Shown here: positions 1-10,108 of the stretch, one piece after another
Numbering within the stretch: the first letter of the stretch is position 1
Layout of the letters: every line of letters starts with the position of its first letter
DNA from: a virus
IMG/VR virus record: IMGVR_UViG_3300022562_000309
Coordinates: 1-41,095 of that record
Length of the DNA stretch: 41,095 nucleotides
Strand: one strand, 5' to 3'
Made by a program: the position numbers and the translations under genes
The notes under the pieces: generated by a model
Database searches by the model: none
What the model was told of the DNA's origin: nothing
Seen by the model: only the letters and a program-made list of their open reading frames with translations

Positions 1-144
1 GAGGCGCGCACCGCGATTGAGGACTTCGGGTTCTTCCGCAGACGGTACTTCGGCCGCAACTCGATGCCGTGGCAGGAACGCGCCGCATACGAAGTACTGC
101 GGTTGATGGCGACCGACGACCGCGAATACGTCGTCATGAACGAA
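1..144. repeat. Terminal redundancy, left copy
   Basis: These 144 bases are repeated exactly at 40952-41095. The repeat lies inside the terminase reading frame, which stays open through it in both copies. The simplest reading is that the window is a circular (or circularly permuted) genome cut open at an arbitrary point with an assembly overlap. A true direct terminal repeat is possible but less likely inside an essential gene. Confidence 0.95.
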
Positions 145-1689
145 CCGCCCGGCGCGGGCAAGAGCACCTTGTTCACCCACGACCTGGTGGCGTGGCTGAT
201 CGCCCGCGACCGCACCATCCGCATCCTCCTCGGCTCCCGCACCGGAGGCCAAGCCCGCCTCTACCTGGGACGGTTGAAGCGGACCCTCGAGCGGGATGTG
301 ACGTTGCGGGCACCAGCTGACGCCCTCGCCCTCGGCACCGCATTCGACGCCGAAGCCACCATGGCCGCAGACTTCGGCACGTTCGTGCCCGAAAGGAAAG
401 CAGCCGGATGGTCGTCCGACGCGATCACCGTCCGACAAACCAACGGCATGTCCACCGACGACAAAGAAGCCACCGCCGCCGCGTTCGGCCAAGACGAAGG
501 GTTCCTCGGCGGCCGCTACGACCTGTGCGTGTGGGACGACCTGGTGGACCGCAAAAACGTCAAAGGGCAAGCCCTCGCCAACCTCACCGAATGGTGGATG
601 ACGAACGCCGAAACCCGCCTCGAACCCGGCGGCCTCCTCCTCCTCCAAGGGCAGCGCATCGCAGGCGACGACCTGTACCGCTTCTGCCTCGACATGAAAA
701 CCCTCCACGACGAACCCAAATACCAACACGTCGTCTACCCCGCCCACGACGAATCCGTCTGCGAAGAAGTCCACGACGAGACCGCGAAACCGTGGCCCGA
801 AGGGTGCCTCCTCGACCCCGTAAGGCTGCCGTGGAAAGACCTCGCCACCATCCGCAAAACCTCTCTGCACACCTACGACGTGCAATACCAGCAGAACGAC
901 GGCGACGCCGCCGCCACCCTCGTCCAGTCCGCGTGGCTGCGCGGCGAAACAGACTCGGACGGGTACCTCGCGCCCGGCTGCTACGACAACGACCGGCCCG
1001 CCGGGCACGCCCACCCCGACGACGTGGCCGAAGGCTGGTCCGTGGTGTGCGTCGACCCATCCCCCACCAACTTTTGGGCGGTCGGCTGGTGGCTGGCCCG
1101 CCCCGAAATCAACCGCTACGTCCTCGTCGAAGGGGTCCGCGCCAAAATGGGCTCCGAACAGTTCCTCTCCATGAACCTCGACACCGGCCAATTCTCCGGC
1201 CTACTCGAGGAGCTCCGTGTTCACTCAGTGAACATCGGCGCACCCATCACCCACGTCGTCGTCGAGTACAACGCCGCCCAGCGGTACCTCGTCACCCAAC
1301 CGCACGTCCACCGCTGGCAGTCCAGCCACGGAGTCACCATCGTCCCCCACCAAACATCAGCCAACAAGAACGACCCCACCTACGGCGTCACCTCCATCGC
1401 CGACTACTTCCGCCAAGGGGCCATCCGCATCCCCCTCGGCGACACCAACGCCCGCGAATTCGCCGCCACCTACGCCCACGAACTCACCCACTGGCCGGAC
1501 GGCCGCACCGACGACACCGTGATGATGACCTGGTTCCTCCTCAAATCCGTGCAGACCGCGTACACGCCACGCACCTACAAACCGCCCACCTTCGACCGCC
1601 CAGACTTCCTCGGTGGCTACCATTCGAGAGGACTGGTGGCCCGCAGACCGCCGAGGAACACCCCGGCAGATCGGCTCGTGAACAGATGA
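1..1689 (+). CDS. terL: Terminase large subunit (C-terminal part; 5' end is at 40739-41095)
   Basis: ATP-driven DNA-packaging motor and headful or site-specific nuclease. Numbering from the ATG at 64, Walker A is GAGKST (30-35) and Walker B is the hydrophobic run ending in DD158-159. The C-terminal RNase H-like nuclease shows D331 (CVDPSP), E401 (VVEYN) and D483/D484 (RTDDTV). The frame is open to base 1 and continues from the window end, where the real start is ATG 40739. The joined protein is about 633 residues with an HTH-like N-terminus. ATG 64 is therefore internal. The stop overlaps the portal start. A 15-bp palindrome (1219-1233) lies in frame and encodes VHSVN between the ATPase and the final nuclease motifs. 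Function is confident from the motifs. Confidence 0.95.
   Translation, partial: EARTAIEDFGFFRRRYFGRNSMPWQERAAYEVLRLMATDDREYVVMNEPPGAGKSTLFTHDLVAWLIARDRTIRILLGSRTGGQARLYLGRLKRTLERDVTLRAPADALALGTAFDAEATMAADFGTFVPERKAAGWSSDAITVRQTNGMSTDDKEATAAAFGQDEGFLGGRYDLCVWDDLVDRKNVKGQALANLTEWWMTNAETRLEPGGLLLLQGQRIAGDDLYRFCLDMKTLHDEPKYQHVVYPAHDESVCEEVHDETAKPWPEGCLLDPVRLPWKDLATIRKTSLHTYDVQYQQNDGDAAATLVQSAWLRGETDSDGYLAPGCYDNDRPAGHAHPDDVAEGWSVVCVDPSPTNFWAVGWWLARPEINRYVLVEGVRAKMGSEQFLSMNLDTGQFSGLLEELRVHSVNIGAPITHVVVEYNAAQRYLVTQPHVHRWQSSHGVTIVPHQTSANKNDPTYGVTSIADYFRQGAIRIPLGDTNAREFAATYAHELTHWPDGRTDDTVMMTWFLLKSVQTAYTPRTYKPPTFDRPDFLGGYHSRGLVARRPPRNTPADRLVNR
1219..1233. repeat. Dispersed palindrome copy 1 (centre TCA)
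   Basis: GTTCACTCAGTGAAC, in frame within the terminase gene (VHSVN) and extended by one more pair (T...A). First of 17 copies of GTTCAC-YNR-GTGAAC in the genome. Confidence 0.9.
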
Positions 1690-3482
1690 TGACCGACACC
1701 GATATCGTCAACCTCTACATCGAGCGTCGGCGGGACCTCCACGGCCTCCACGCCCAAATGCACCGCATCAAGGCGATCTACTCCGGTGAGACGATCATCC
1801 CCCTCCCCGACATGGACGCCGACGCCACCCCATCAGTCCCCAACCTCCTCCAAACCGGCGTCGACCAAATGGCCGGAAGGGTCGCCTCCGTCACCCCCGA
1901 AGTGTGGTTCTCCCCCGACAAGGACAACCGCACCGCCAAACGCAAAGCCGAAACCCGCCGCAAAGTCGTCACCGGCTGGTGGCAAACCGACTCCGTGCCC
2001 ACCAAACTCAAGTACCGGGCACGCAACCTCCTCGCCTACTCCATGGCCCCCGTCACCGTAGGGTTCAACCCGCGCACCGGATACCCCACGTGGCAGGTGC
2101 GCGACCCCATGCAGACCTACCCCAACCCCGACACCCTCGCCGGGAAAGTCACCCCCAACGATGTGATCTTCGCGTACAAGCGGTCCCTCGGGTGGCTCCG
2201 CAAGAACGGGTACGGCGCAGTCGACGGCATGATGCGTTCAAGAGCCGAACCCGACACGATGGTCACCCTCCTCGAGTACGTCGACTGCTACTCCACCACC
2301 CTCCTCGCCTACGTCGAAGGTGACGCCGGATGGCAGGCGCACGCCAAAGCCCTACGGCTGGAACACATCACCCACCCGTACGAAGTGATGACCGCCACCA
2401 ACCCGTCACGCATCTCCCTAGAACAGTCCGGCCAGTTCGACGGCATGGTCGGCATGTACTACCAGCAGGCGAAGCTGATGGCGCTCGAAGTGATCGCCGT
2501 GGAGAAAGGCATCTTCCCCGACACGTACCTCGAAGGCCGACAGGGTGAGATTCCGAAGTTCGTCGCCGGACCGTTCGACGGCCGCACCGGGGAAGTCAAC
2601 ATCGTCTCCGGCGGCACCGTCCGCTCCGAAGCGCCCCAACCCGGCTACCTCACCAACGGCACCATCGACCGGCTCGAACGCAACCAACGCATCACCGCTG
2701 GCATCCCCGCCGAGTTCGGCGGCGAATCCCCCACCAACGTCCGCACCGGCCGACGCGGCGACGCCGTGATCTCCGCAACCATCGACTTCCCCGTCGCCGA
2801 AGCGCAAGAAGTCCTCGCCCTCGCCCTCCGCGACGAAAACAAGGCGGCGATGGCGTTGGCCCGCCACTACTCCGGCCTGACCCCCACCACCATCTACGTC
2901 GGCACCGGCAACACCAAGTCCGCAGTCACCTACGAAGCGGCCAAAGTGTTCGACGAGACCAACGACCACGTAGTGTCGTTCCCCATCTCCGGGGCCGACC
3001 TCAACGGCATGATGATCGGAATGGGCCAACGGGTCGGCATGGGCATCATGTCGAAACGGTCAGCCGCGCAGATGGACCCCTACATCTCCGACGCCGAAGC
3101 CGAACACGACAACATCATCGCCGAAGGGCTCGAACAGGCCCTCATGAGCGGGCTGCAGCAGCAGGCTGCGGCCGGACAGATTCCCCCGCTGGTGCTGGCG
3201 CGGGTGATGGACCTGGTGGCGACCGACCGCATGGAACTCGCCCAAGCCATCACCAAAGCCACCGAGGAAGCCGCACAAGAAGCAGCGCAGGCGGCCGCCG
3301 AGGAGCAGGCGCAGGCGGCGGTAGGAACCGACCCTGCCCTCGCGGCACTAGCAGGGGAACAGCCGTCAGCCATCCCCGGCACCCACCCCACCCAGGACGA
3401 GTTCTCCTCCCTGATGGCGCAGCTGCGGATGCCAACCATGACCATCCAACCCAACCGAGGCGTGCGAGAGGGGGCGGTGTAA
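1686..3482 (+). CDS. Portal protein
   Basis: A 598-residue protein encoded directly after terminase, the usual portal position and size. The portal is the dodecameric ring at the capsid vertex that guides packaging and ejection and joins the head to the tail. Visible features are an acidic/aromatic N-terminus (DTDIVNLYIERRRDLHGLHAQM), a central segment with GGTVRSEAPQPGYL, a conserved-looking RITAGIPAEFGGESP loop, and a long Ala/Gln/Glu-rich helical C-terminus (EEAAQEAAQAAAEEQAQ) that could form the portal barrel. The first ATG (1686) overlaps the terminase stop and a second ATG follows at 1689. No strong ribosome-binding site is seen, so translational coupling is likely. The assignment rests on position, length and general composition rather than on a catalytic motif. 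Confidence 0.85.
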   Translation: MMTDTDIVNLYIERRRDLHGLHAQMHRIKAIYSGETIIPLPDMDADATPSVPNLLQTGVDQMAGRVASVTPEVWFSPDKDNRTAKRKAETRRKVVTGWWQTDSVPTKLKYRARNLLAYSMAPVTVGFNPRTGYPTWQVRDPMQTYPNPDTLAGKVTPNDVIFAYKRSLGWLRKNGYGAVDGMMRSRAEPDTMVTLLEYVDCYSTTLLAYVEGDAGWQAHAKALRLEHITHPYEVMTATNPSRISLEQSGQFDGMVGMYYQQAKLMALEVIAVEKGIFPDTYLEGRQGEIPKFVAGPFDGRTGEVNIVSGGTVRSEAPQPGYLTNGTIDRLERNQRITAGIPAEFGGESPTNVRTGRRGDAVISATIDFPVAEAQEVLALALRDENKAAMALARHYSGLTPTTIYVGTGNTKSAVTYEAAKVFDETNDHVVSFPISGADLNGMMIGMGQRVGMGIMSKRSAAQMDPYISDAEAEHDNIIAEGLEQALMSGLQQQAAAGQIPPLVLARVMDLVATDRMELAQAITKATEEAAQEAAQAAAEEQAQAAVGTDPALAALAGEQPSAIPGTHPTQDEFSSLMAQLRMPTMTIQPNRGVREGAV

Positions 3483-3848
3483 ATGCCCAGAGGACGTGGC
3501 GGTCGCCGCCAAGGAACACCCGGCAAGTCGTACACCAACCGCACCGACCTGGCCGCCGACTACGCCGAACCCACCGCCGAGAACACCCCCGCATCCGGCG
3601 GTGTTCACCCAGTGAACACTCCCGCCGCAGCCCCGGCTGGGCCACCGCAGATTCCGGTGTACCCCGAGCAAATCCCCACCCTCACCGACCCCACCACCCG
3701 ACCCGACGAACCCCTCCTGGCCCCAGGGACGCCAGGGATAGCCGGAGACGAAACCACCAACGTCCTGTTCGAGGCGTACCGCATGTTCGGCACCGAGCAG
3801 CTGCGGCGCGCACTCCTCATCATGCAGGCACGTAACGGGCCGCGCTGA
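3483..3848 (+). CDS. Small protein between portal and internal virion protein
   Basis: A 121-residue protein of unknown function. It starts immediately after the portal stop and ends overlapping the next ATG (TGATG), so it is translated as part of the head operon. The N-terminus is basic and Gly/Arg-rich (PRGRGGRRQG). The middle is Pro/Ala-rich and probably disordered. The C-terminus is helical (ETTNVLFEAYRMFGTEQLRRALLIMQA). A dispersed palindrome at 3603-3617 is in frame (VHPVN) within the disordered part. It may be a minor virion or assembly protein by context only. Confidence 0.7.
   Translation: MPRGRGGRRQGTPGKSYTNRTDLAADYAEPTAENTPASGGVHPVNTPAAAPAGPPQIPVYPEQIPTLTDPTTRPDEPLLAPGTPGIAGDETTNVLFEAYRMFGTEQLRRALLIMQARNGPR
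3603..3617. repeat. Dispersed palindrome copy 2 (centre CCA)
   Basis: GTTCACCCAGTGAAC, in frame within the small gene 3483-3848 (VHPVN). The arms extend to 8 bp (GTGTTCAC/GTGAACAC). Confidence 0.9.
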
Positions 3849-6800
3849 TGGGCAAAGACTCCGAAGGCAAAGAACGCCCACCGCTGCAGGAACGGCTGTT
3901 CGAGGGGCTCCTGACCGCGCAAGGTCAGATCATCCACTACAACAACCAGGAGAAGATGGTGTGGGGGAAACCCCAACACGTCTCCCCCGAGTACTACCGG
4001 TTCCTGTCCACCGTCAACGACTACGCCGACCTTTACCCGGCGAACGACCCGCGAACCTGGCTGCCGCTGGCGAAAGCGATGGTCGCCCCCAACCACCCCA
4101 GCGTGCAAGAACTCATGACCGCCGACGCGCTCGCCCTCGCCGCCGCCGGGGAGATCGGAACCCCAGCCGGGGGAACGGCCGGCCTCCTCGACAACTGGGT
4201 GGGCACCCCGTCCGCTGGGCTCGACCCCGACCAGGGAATGCAGTCCATCGACGTTGAGGACGTACTCGACCAACACGACGAAGAAGAAGGCGACGACGGC
4301 TGGGGCTGGGTCGGCGACATCCTCGACATCGCAGGCACCGCCAAGGACGCAGCGTTCGACGCTTCCCTGAACATGGTGATGCCGTGGCGGCCAATCGCAG
4401 GAGCCGTCACCGGGGAGGAAGGGGCCATCCCCGGCGTCACCTCCGACACCTTCTCGGAGATGGAACCCGAAGCGGTCACCGAAGCCCGCTCCGATGTTGT
4501 CACCCCCGTCAGGGAAGCGGTCTCCCAGGTCGCCGAACCCATCACCGGCTCCGAACCGGTCAAGCAGGCGTACGGCAAGTTCAAGGGAGCCACCCGCAAC
4601 TTCTTCGCCGCCCTGCAGATGCCGCAGCAAGCCGTCGTGTCCACGGCAGCGAACATCGCCGACGACGCCTCCAAAGGCGACTACAAGTCGATGCTGCTGC
4701 ACACACTCGGAGCCAACCCCATCAACGAGGCGCTGTTCATCGCCGCCGAGAACATCACCGGCAACGAGTTCTACCGGGAGAGCGGCACCGAGGCGACGAA
4801 CTGGGAGCAGACCACGTTCGGCCAGGTCATCAAAGACTTCACCGGGCAAGGCGGCGAGGAAGGTCTGCGCGGCCTCGACACCGCCGACGACCCCGCTGGC
4901 TGGCAACACATGGGCGACCAGCAAGGGCTTTTCTACAGCCTCGAAAACCGGGACGTGCCCACCGTGGGCAACGAGCCCGGCTCCCCCGAGCAGTGGCAGT
5001 CGATGGCCCGCAAGAAGGCCAACACCCTCGTCCCCGAAACACTCGTCACCGACGAGAACATCGTCCCGCCCGGCGCACCATGGGACCAGCCCGAAGGTGA
5101 AAAGCCGACCGCGCTCGACCTCAACGAGCACTACAAGATTCTCGCCAACTCCATGTCATTGGAGGAGGCGAACGCCTGGGCCGAAACGTACGGGATGATC
5201 TGGTCCAAGGAGCAGGACGCCCTCGTCTACCCGGCGCAAGGGTTCACCTTCGGTCGCGCCGCCACCGGCCTGTTCGTTGACCCGCACACCTACCAGTACA
5301 ACACCATCTCCGGGGTCATCGACGGGTGGACCAACATCGCCTGGGACCCCATCACCTACGTTCCCGGCGGCATCATCCGCAAACTCGGGAAAGAAGCAAT
5401 CGGCGGTGGCCGCATCCTCAAGGGCGCAGCCGAAGCGGTCGAGCAAATCCCCGACATGGCCGTGCAGATGAGCGGCCGGGACGTGCAAACCCTCATCGCC
5501 CAAGGCAAACGCGCCGTCGACATCACCCCGGCAGGGTCGCGGGTGGTGCTCCGCGAACGCGGCACCGGCAAGCTGCTCATGACCGCCGCGCAGATCGACG
5601 AGTCCCCACTGCCGATCTCCAAGATCGCCCGCATGGGGACGTTGCGCGCCGAAATCCAGGTCGGCTGGAAGGAAGGCCGCAAGGCGTCGGAGATCGCCGA
5701 AGTCCTCGACCGCTCACCGGCCATCCGCAACTGGCTCAACGGCGAAGCCACCGAAAAGGTCATCGGCGACAGGGACCTCCGGTACGCGCTGTCCATCCCC
5801 CGGAACAACGGCGGGAAACGTCGAGTCGCCGCCACCGAGATTGAGGCGCTCTACCCAGGCAGCCGCGTCGTGCTGCGCGACCCCGAAACCAACAAGGTCA
5901 TCGCGTTCGCCGCAGAGATCGACGAGTCCGGCGAATCAGTCGCGTCCCTGTCGAGGAAGGGCAACCTGCGGCTCGAGAAGTTCGAGTTCGACACCACCCC
6001 CGAAATCGACGAGGCGATGAGTTCGACCGCCGCCGCAGCCATCGACAACCCCTGGCTCGCCGACGTTGGCCCTGGGCTCGTCGGCATCGACAAGGGACGG
6101 GGCGGCATGTGGGCTGCCCAACAGGTTGTCAACGAACTGTCCCACGGCAAGTTGCAGAACGTCCCCAAGGTCATCGCCGAGATGGACTCCCCGTACACCA
6201 TCATGCGGCTGCTCAACTACAAGGTCGACCTGAACATGGCGGTGCGTCTCGCCGACGCGAAAACCCCGTGGGAGGTGACCGCCGCCCTAGCCCCAGCGGT
6301 TGGTGCGGAGCTGAAATACTTCGGCGACTTCCAGCGCGTCACCCTTGGGCTGCCCGCCTACTCCCGGTACGCGGCGATCACCCGCAACGCTGACCTGCAC
6401 CGGCTCAAGGACTACTGGGTGTCCCACGTCGCCGGACAGTCGTGGATGCCGACCGAGTGGGCTGACGTCAGAGAGCCCATGTCCGTCGTCCACAACGTGC
6501 AGCGGCTCGCCCGCGTCGCCGTCACCGACTTCGACAACAACCCCCGGCTCGTCTCCTCCGTCGACAACCTGATGCGCGACCTGGCCGGTACCCCGTCGCG
6601 GCGGCGGAACCAGAAGATTTACCACTCCTACGCCGGGGAAGCCGCCGACGAGGTTCTCCTCGACGCCAACGGCGATATCGTCCTGACCCGCGTCGACATT
6701 GAGGACGCCATCTCCGCATACCAAGAGGAGGGGATGAGCAAGGCCGCCGCCAAGGCGCGAGTCCTCGCCGACTACCCAGAGGCGGTCGGGTACGGGCCGC

Positions 6801-9800
6801 ACGGCCAGGACGGGTTCCTCACAGTGTTGGCCAAGGTGCTCGCCGAGGAACACGGCGTCGACCCGGCCGTGGCCACGAACATCACTCGAGCCTGGTCCAA
6901 CGGGGACGTGATCTACCGCAGGCTGATGGCGCAGCATGGGGCGTCGGTTCGGGGAGCGGTCGGCGGCGAAACCATCGCCGAGTCCTTCTCCGACGCCGAC
7001 GTGCTGGAACACATCCTGATGTTCCCCGACGCCAGGAAGCTGCGAGGCGCGATCAGCACCTACGGCAAGATCGTCCACGCCGTCCGCACCTCCAGCCTCG
7101 ACGGCGCGGATGTAGACCGCGCCCGCGAGGTCATCGACGAAGGCCTCTCCTACGGGGTGGCCCGGTGGAAAGAACTGGCGCTGATGAACGGCGGCATCCG
7201 GTTCCCCGTGTACGTGTCCAAGCAGGTTGGTGACACGGCGATGACCACCGCGCTGTCCGGTGGCGCATCCATCTTCCACAAGCCCATGGACTTCCTGAAC
7301 TTCGTCCTGACCTCCACCATCCGCGACGCCATGGTCACCAAGAAGGGTGAGCCGCTGCGGAGGGCGCGGGCGATCAACAAGATCGGGGTCCTGTTCGACT
7401 CCATGCCCAAGCCGATCAGGAAACTCACCGGCCTCGGCGGCGACCAACTCAAAGACCTCCCCAGCGGGGAGTCGATGTCGGTCACCCTCCGCAAGATTCT
7501 CGACGGCGACCCGTCCGCGCACGACATCGGCGGCTCCCACGTGTTCAACGTCACCACCGGGGGGATGCGAGGAGGCCAAGGGCAGGACGTTCTCTACGGC
7601 CAGGCCGCACGCGACCTCAAGCAGGTGGAGAAGGGAACCTCGACGCTGGGCCGCATCTCCGGCTCCGGCAACCTCAAGCACGCATACGTCGAGGCGCACT
7701 CCGACCACGTGTACACGATGAGCCGCTCCGAAATCTACCGGCGCGTGGCGTCGGCGAACTACTCCGCTGAACGCACCGCCCAATGGTTCATGAACCACGT
7801 CGACGAGACCGGCATGACGATGCGGGAGATGGTCTCATCCATGGACCGCACGCTGGCAGTCAAACTCCGCACCGAGGCTGGCGTCCACGACTACCTTGCA
7901 GGCATCCGCCGCGAAATCGACCAGATCACCGGAGGCAGCGAGGAGCTGTACGACGTGATCCGCAACCGGGGCAAGTTGAAGCACATGGACCCCAAGACCG
8001 GCGAGATCACGTTGGTGCCGATGCTGCAGGGGAACCGCGTCACCGCCGACCGCAAGGTGTCGCGGGCGTACGGCGCGATGCTCCGCAGGCTCGACAAGGA
8101 CGACACGACCAAACTCCCCGAAGTCCTGAACTACTACCAGAACGGGCGAGGGGCGGGGAAAAACGTCTGGATGCGGTACCACTCGGCGATGTTCGCGTCC
8201 GCTGGCCGGTGGGAGGACATCTACGCCCGCGAACCCTACTACCGGGAGAAGATGGGCGAACACATTCTCGAAATGGCCGACCTGATGCTGCCGTCCGAGC
8301 GACTGTCGCTGGCCGCCGCCATGGAACGTCGAGGGTCGCCGAAGTTGGCGAAGGCGCTGCGCGCCAAGAAGGGTGTCGGGGTCCTGACCCGCCGCCACAT
8401 CGAGGACTACGCGGTGTCGATGACGGAGAAGCAGATCGCGGAGGTCGCGTACAACGCCGCGAACCGCCGCGAGTGGGCGTACGCCCTCCGCATCATCTCC
8501 CCGTTCGTGCAGGCCGCCGTCAACGGCCTGTACCGGTGGAGCAAAGCCGCCATCCAGAACCCAGAGTCCACCTACCGGGTCATGCGGTACGGACGGTTCC
8601 TGCTGTCCTACGACTCGGCGTTCATCAGCGACTACACGCTGTCCGGCGGGATTCAAGGCAACCCGTTCCTCTACGAGGACCCCAACACCGGCATCTACAT
8701 GGTGGCGCTGCCGTTCTCCGGGGCGCTCATGGAGGAAGCGGTGCGGCACCTCGGCGACGTTGACTCGCCGACCCCGCCAGGAGGGGTCGCCCTCCCCATC
8801 GGGCCGCTCAACCTGGCCGCCCCCGCCCTCGCCGAGCAGCTGGCGGTCGGCGAGCAGATGGGACGCCCGTTCTGGAAGTCCTTCACTGTCGGCGTCCTCC
8901 CCGGCGTAGGCCCCGCAGTCACAGCGAACGCTGCCCTGTTCGCCAACGGCCTGAACTGGTGGGAGGACTTCCTCCTCCCCTACGGTGTGGACACCTCACA
9001 GTCCGGTTCGCGTCTCTGGCTCGACGAGTTCATCCCTGGCGGCGTCACAAGGCTGCTGGACGCATGGAAGCCGTCGAACGAGCAGATGGCGGCGTCGGCG
9101 AAACGGCAGACGTTCTTCACCCTGTGGGCGTCGAAGGAGTACGGCCTGGACCCGGCCGACCCCGTGCAGTTCGAGGCCGCCAAGGAGATCGCGGCCAGGA
9201 TGAGCAACACGATGAACTGGGTGCAGGCGCTGACCACCTACACGTCCCCCACCCCTACCCGCATCGTGGACCTCTACGTCGACGAGGACAAAATCCCCGG
9301 TCAGGCCATCGCGCTGCAGGCGATGTCAGACATCTACGACTCGTACATCCAGGCCAACCCCGGCGACTACGGCAAGGCGGAAGCGGAGTTCCTGTCGGAC
9401 CTCGGGTTTGCCGCCATCGCCGCGATCACCCCCGCCAGCGACGACGACGCGCCCGCCCCGATCAACTCGGTGATGGCGCTGCTCAAGGACGACCCGGAGG
9501 CGTACGAGCACTTCTCGCCGATCATCGACCTCATCAACTCCGACAAGGCGGGGCTAGCCCCAGAGTTCAACCCGCAGCTGTACCGCATCCAGAAGCAGTC
9601 CGGCCAGGTCCCCACCGACTCTCTTGACGTCAGGCTTGAGCGGGCTCGACAGAATCTGCTGTCCTTCGCCTGGTATCAGCACATGGAGGACATCGAGAAC
9701 TCCGGCATGTCGCCGGAGGAGCAGACCGCTGAGAAAAACGCCCTCAAGAACTCCATGGTCGCGGCCCGATGGAACGGTTTCGACATCGGCACCGAAGCGG

Positions 9801-10105
9801 AGCGGAACACCCGCTTCTCCCTGATGTGGGAGGCTGCGAACACGCCCTCGATGATCCCGCTGATCGGCACCGAGGCCGCCGCAGACCTCCGCATGTACCT
9901 CAAGATGCGGCAGGCAGCCATCGCCGCCCTGCGGAACCGGGACCTCGGCGGGGACCTGGCGCAGGCCACGACACAGCCAGAACGCGAGGCTTTGTTCCTC
10001 ATCGGTGAGAACATGGCCCTGGGCGACGAGCGGTTCTCGACAATCTGGTGGCGGGCGCTGCGCGGCGAGGTGGCTCCCGAAGCCCCCGAGGAAGTGGAGG
10101 AGTAG
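3848..10105 (+). CDS. Giant internal virion / DNA-ejection protein (putative)
   Basis: A 2085-residue protein occupying about 15% of the genome, placed between portal and virion lysin. Size and position match the internal or ejected proteins of podoviruses. An acidic stretch lies at about residues 135-150 (DVLDQHDEEEGDD). A duplicated motif, GSRVVLR followed some 15 residues later by (Q/E)IDES, occurs near residues 562 and 671. A helical region near 1540-1640 (residues such as ALRIISPFVQAAVNGLYR and KAAIQNPES) resembles segments common in large phage ejection proteins. The C-terminus is acidic (APEAPEEVEE). No polymerase, protease or lysozyme motif was recognised, and in particular no T7/N4-type RNA polymerase motifs. 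The ATG overlaps the upstream stop and ends 3 bases before the next gene. The role is inferred from context. Confidence 0.7.
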   Translation: MGKDSEGKERPPLQERLFEGLLTAQGQIIHYNNQEKMVWGKPQHVSPEYYRFLSTVNDYADLYPANDPRTWLPLAKAMVAPNHPSVQELMTADALALAAAGEIGTPAGGTAGLLDNWVGTPSAGLDPDQGMQSIDVEDVLDQHDEEEGDDGWGWVGDILDIAGTAKDAAFDASLNMVMPWRPIAGAVTGEEGAIPGVTSDTFSEMEPEAVTEARSDVVTPVREAVSQVAEPITGSEPVKQAYGKFKGATRNFFAALQMPQQAVVSTAANIADDASKGDYKSMLLHTLGANPINEALFIAAENITGNEFYRESGTEATNWEQTTFGQVIKDFTGQGGEEGLRGLDTADDPAGWQHMGDQQGLFYSLENRDVPTVGNEPGSPEQWQSMARKKANTLVPETLVTDENIVPPGAPWDQPEGEKPTALDLNEHYKILANSMSLEEANAWAETYGMIWSKEQDALVYPAQGFTFGRAATGLFVDPHTYQYNTISGVIDGWTNIAWDPITYVPGGIIRKLGKEAIGGGRILKGAAEAVEQIPDMAVQMSGRDVQTLIAQGKRAVDITPAGSRVVLRERGTGKLLMTAAQIDESPLPISKIARMGTLRAEIQVGWKEGRKASEIAEVLDRSPAIRNWLNGEATEKVIGDRDLRYALSIPRNNGGKRRVAATEIEALYPGSRVVLRDPETNKVIAFAAEIDESGESVASLSRKGNLRLEKFEFDTTPEIDEAMSSTAAAAIDNPWLADVGPGLVGIDKGRGGMWAAQQVVNELSHGKLQNVPKVIAEMDSPYTIMRLLNYKVDLNMAVRLADAKTPWEVTAALAPAVGAELKYFGDFQRVTLGLPAYSRYAAITRNADLHRLKDYWVSHVAGQSWMPTEWADVREPMSVVHNVQRLARVAVTDFDNNPRLVSSVDNLMRDLAGTPSRRRNQKIYHSYAGEAADEVLLDANGDIVLTRVDIEDAISAYQEEGMSKAAAKARVLADYPEAVGYGPHGQDGFLTVLAKVLAEEHGVDPAVATNITRAWSNGDVIYRRLMAQHGASVRGAVGGETIAESFSDADVLEHILMFPDARKLRGAISTYGKIVHAVRTSSLDGADVDRAREVIDEGLSYGVARWKELALMNGGIRFPVYVSKQVGDTAMTTALSGGASIFHKPMDFLNFVLTSTIRDAMVTKKGEPLRRARAINKIGVLFDSMPKPIRKLTGLGGDQLKDLPSGESMSVTLRKILDGDPSAHDIGGSHVFNVTTGGMRGGQGQDVLYGQAARDLKQVEKGTSTLGRISGSGNLKHAYVEAHSDHVYTMSRSEIYRRVASANYSAERTAQWFMNHVDETGMTMREMVSSMDRTLAVKLRTEAGVHDYLAGIRREIDQITGGSEELYDVIRNRGKLKHMDPKTGEITLVPMLQGNRVTADRKVSRAYGAMLRRLDKDDTTKLPEVLNYYQNGRGAGKNVWMRYHSAMFASAGRWEDIYAREPYYREKMGEHILEMADLMLPSERLSLAAAMERRGSPKLAKALRAKKGVGVLTRRHIEDYAVSMTEKQIAEVAYNAANRREWAYALRIISPFVQAAVNGLYRWSKAAIQNPESTYRVMRYGRFLLSYDSAFISDYTLSGGIQGNPFLYEDPNTGIYMVALPFSGALMEEAVRHLGDVDSPTPPGGVALPIGPLNLAAPALAEQLAVGEQMGRPFWKSFTVGVLPGVGPAVTANAALFANGLNWWEDFLLPYGVDTSQSGSRLWLDEFIPGGVTRLLDAWKPSNEQMAASAKRQTFFTLWASKEYGLDPADPVQFEAAKEIAARMSNTMNWVQALTTYTSPTPTRIVDLYVDEDKIPGQAIALQAMSDIYDSYIQANPGDYGKAEAEFLSDLGFAAIAAITPASDDDAPAPINSVMALLKDDPEAYEHFSPIIDLINSDKAGLAPEFNPQLYRIQKQSGQVPTDSLDVRLERARQNLLSFAWYQHMEDIENSGMSPEEQTAEKNALKNSMVAARWNGFDIGTEAERNTRFSLMWEAANTPSMIPLIGTEAAADLRMYLKMRQAAIAALRNRDLGGDLAQATTQPEREALFLIGENMALGDERFSTIWWRALRGEVAPEAPEEVEE

Positions 10106-10108
10106 ACC

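Noticed and set aside
408-1685. N-terminal extension of the portal reading frame back to 408
   Set aside because: It is Arg/Pro-rich shadow of the terminase gene. The portal start at 1686 overlaps the terminase stop.
3848-10105. Virion RNA polymerase like that of N4, suggested by the N4-like capsid and the gene size
   Set aside because: I found none of the T7/N4-type polymerase motifs in the protein, and its length is well below that of N4 vRNAP.
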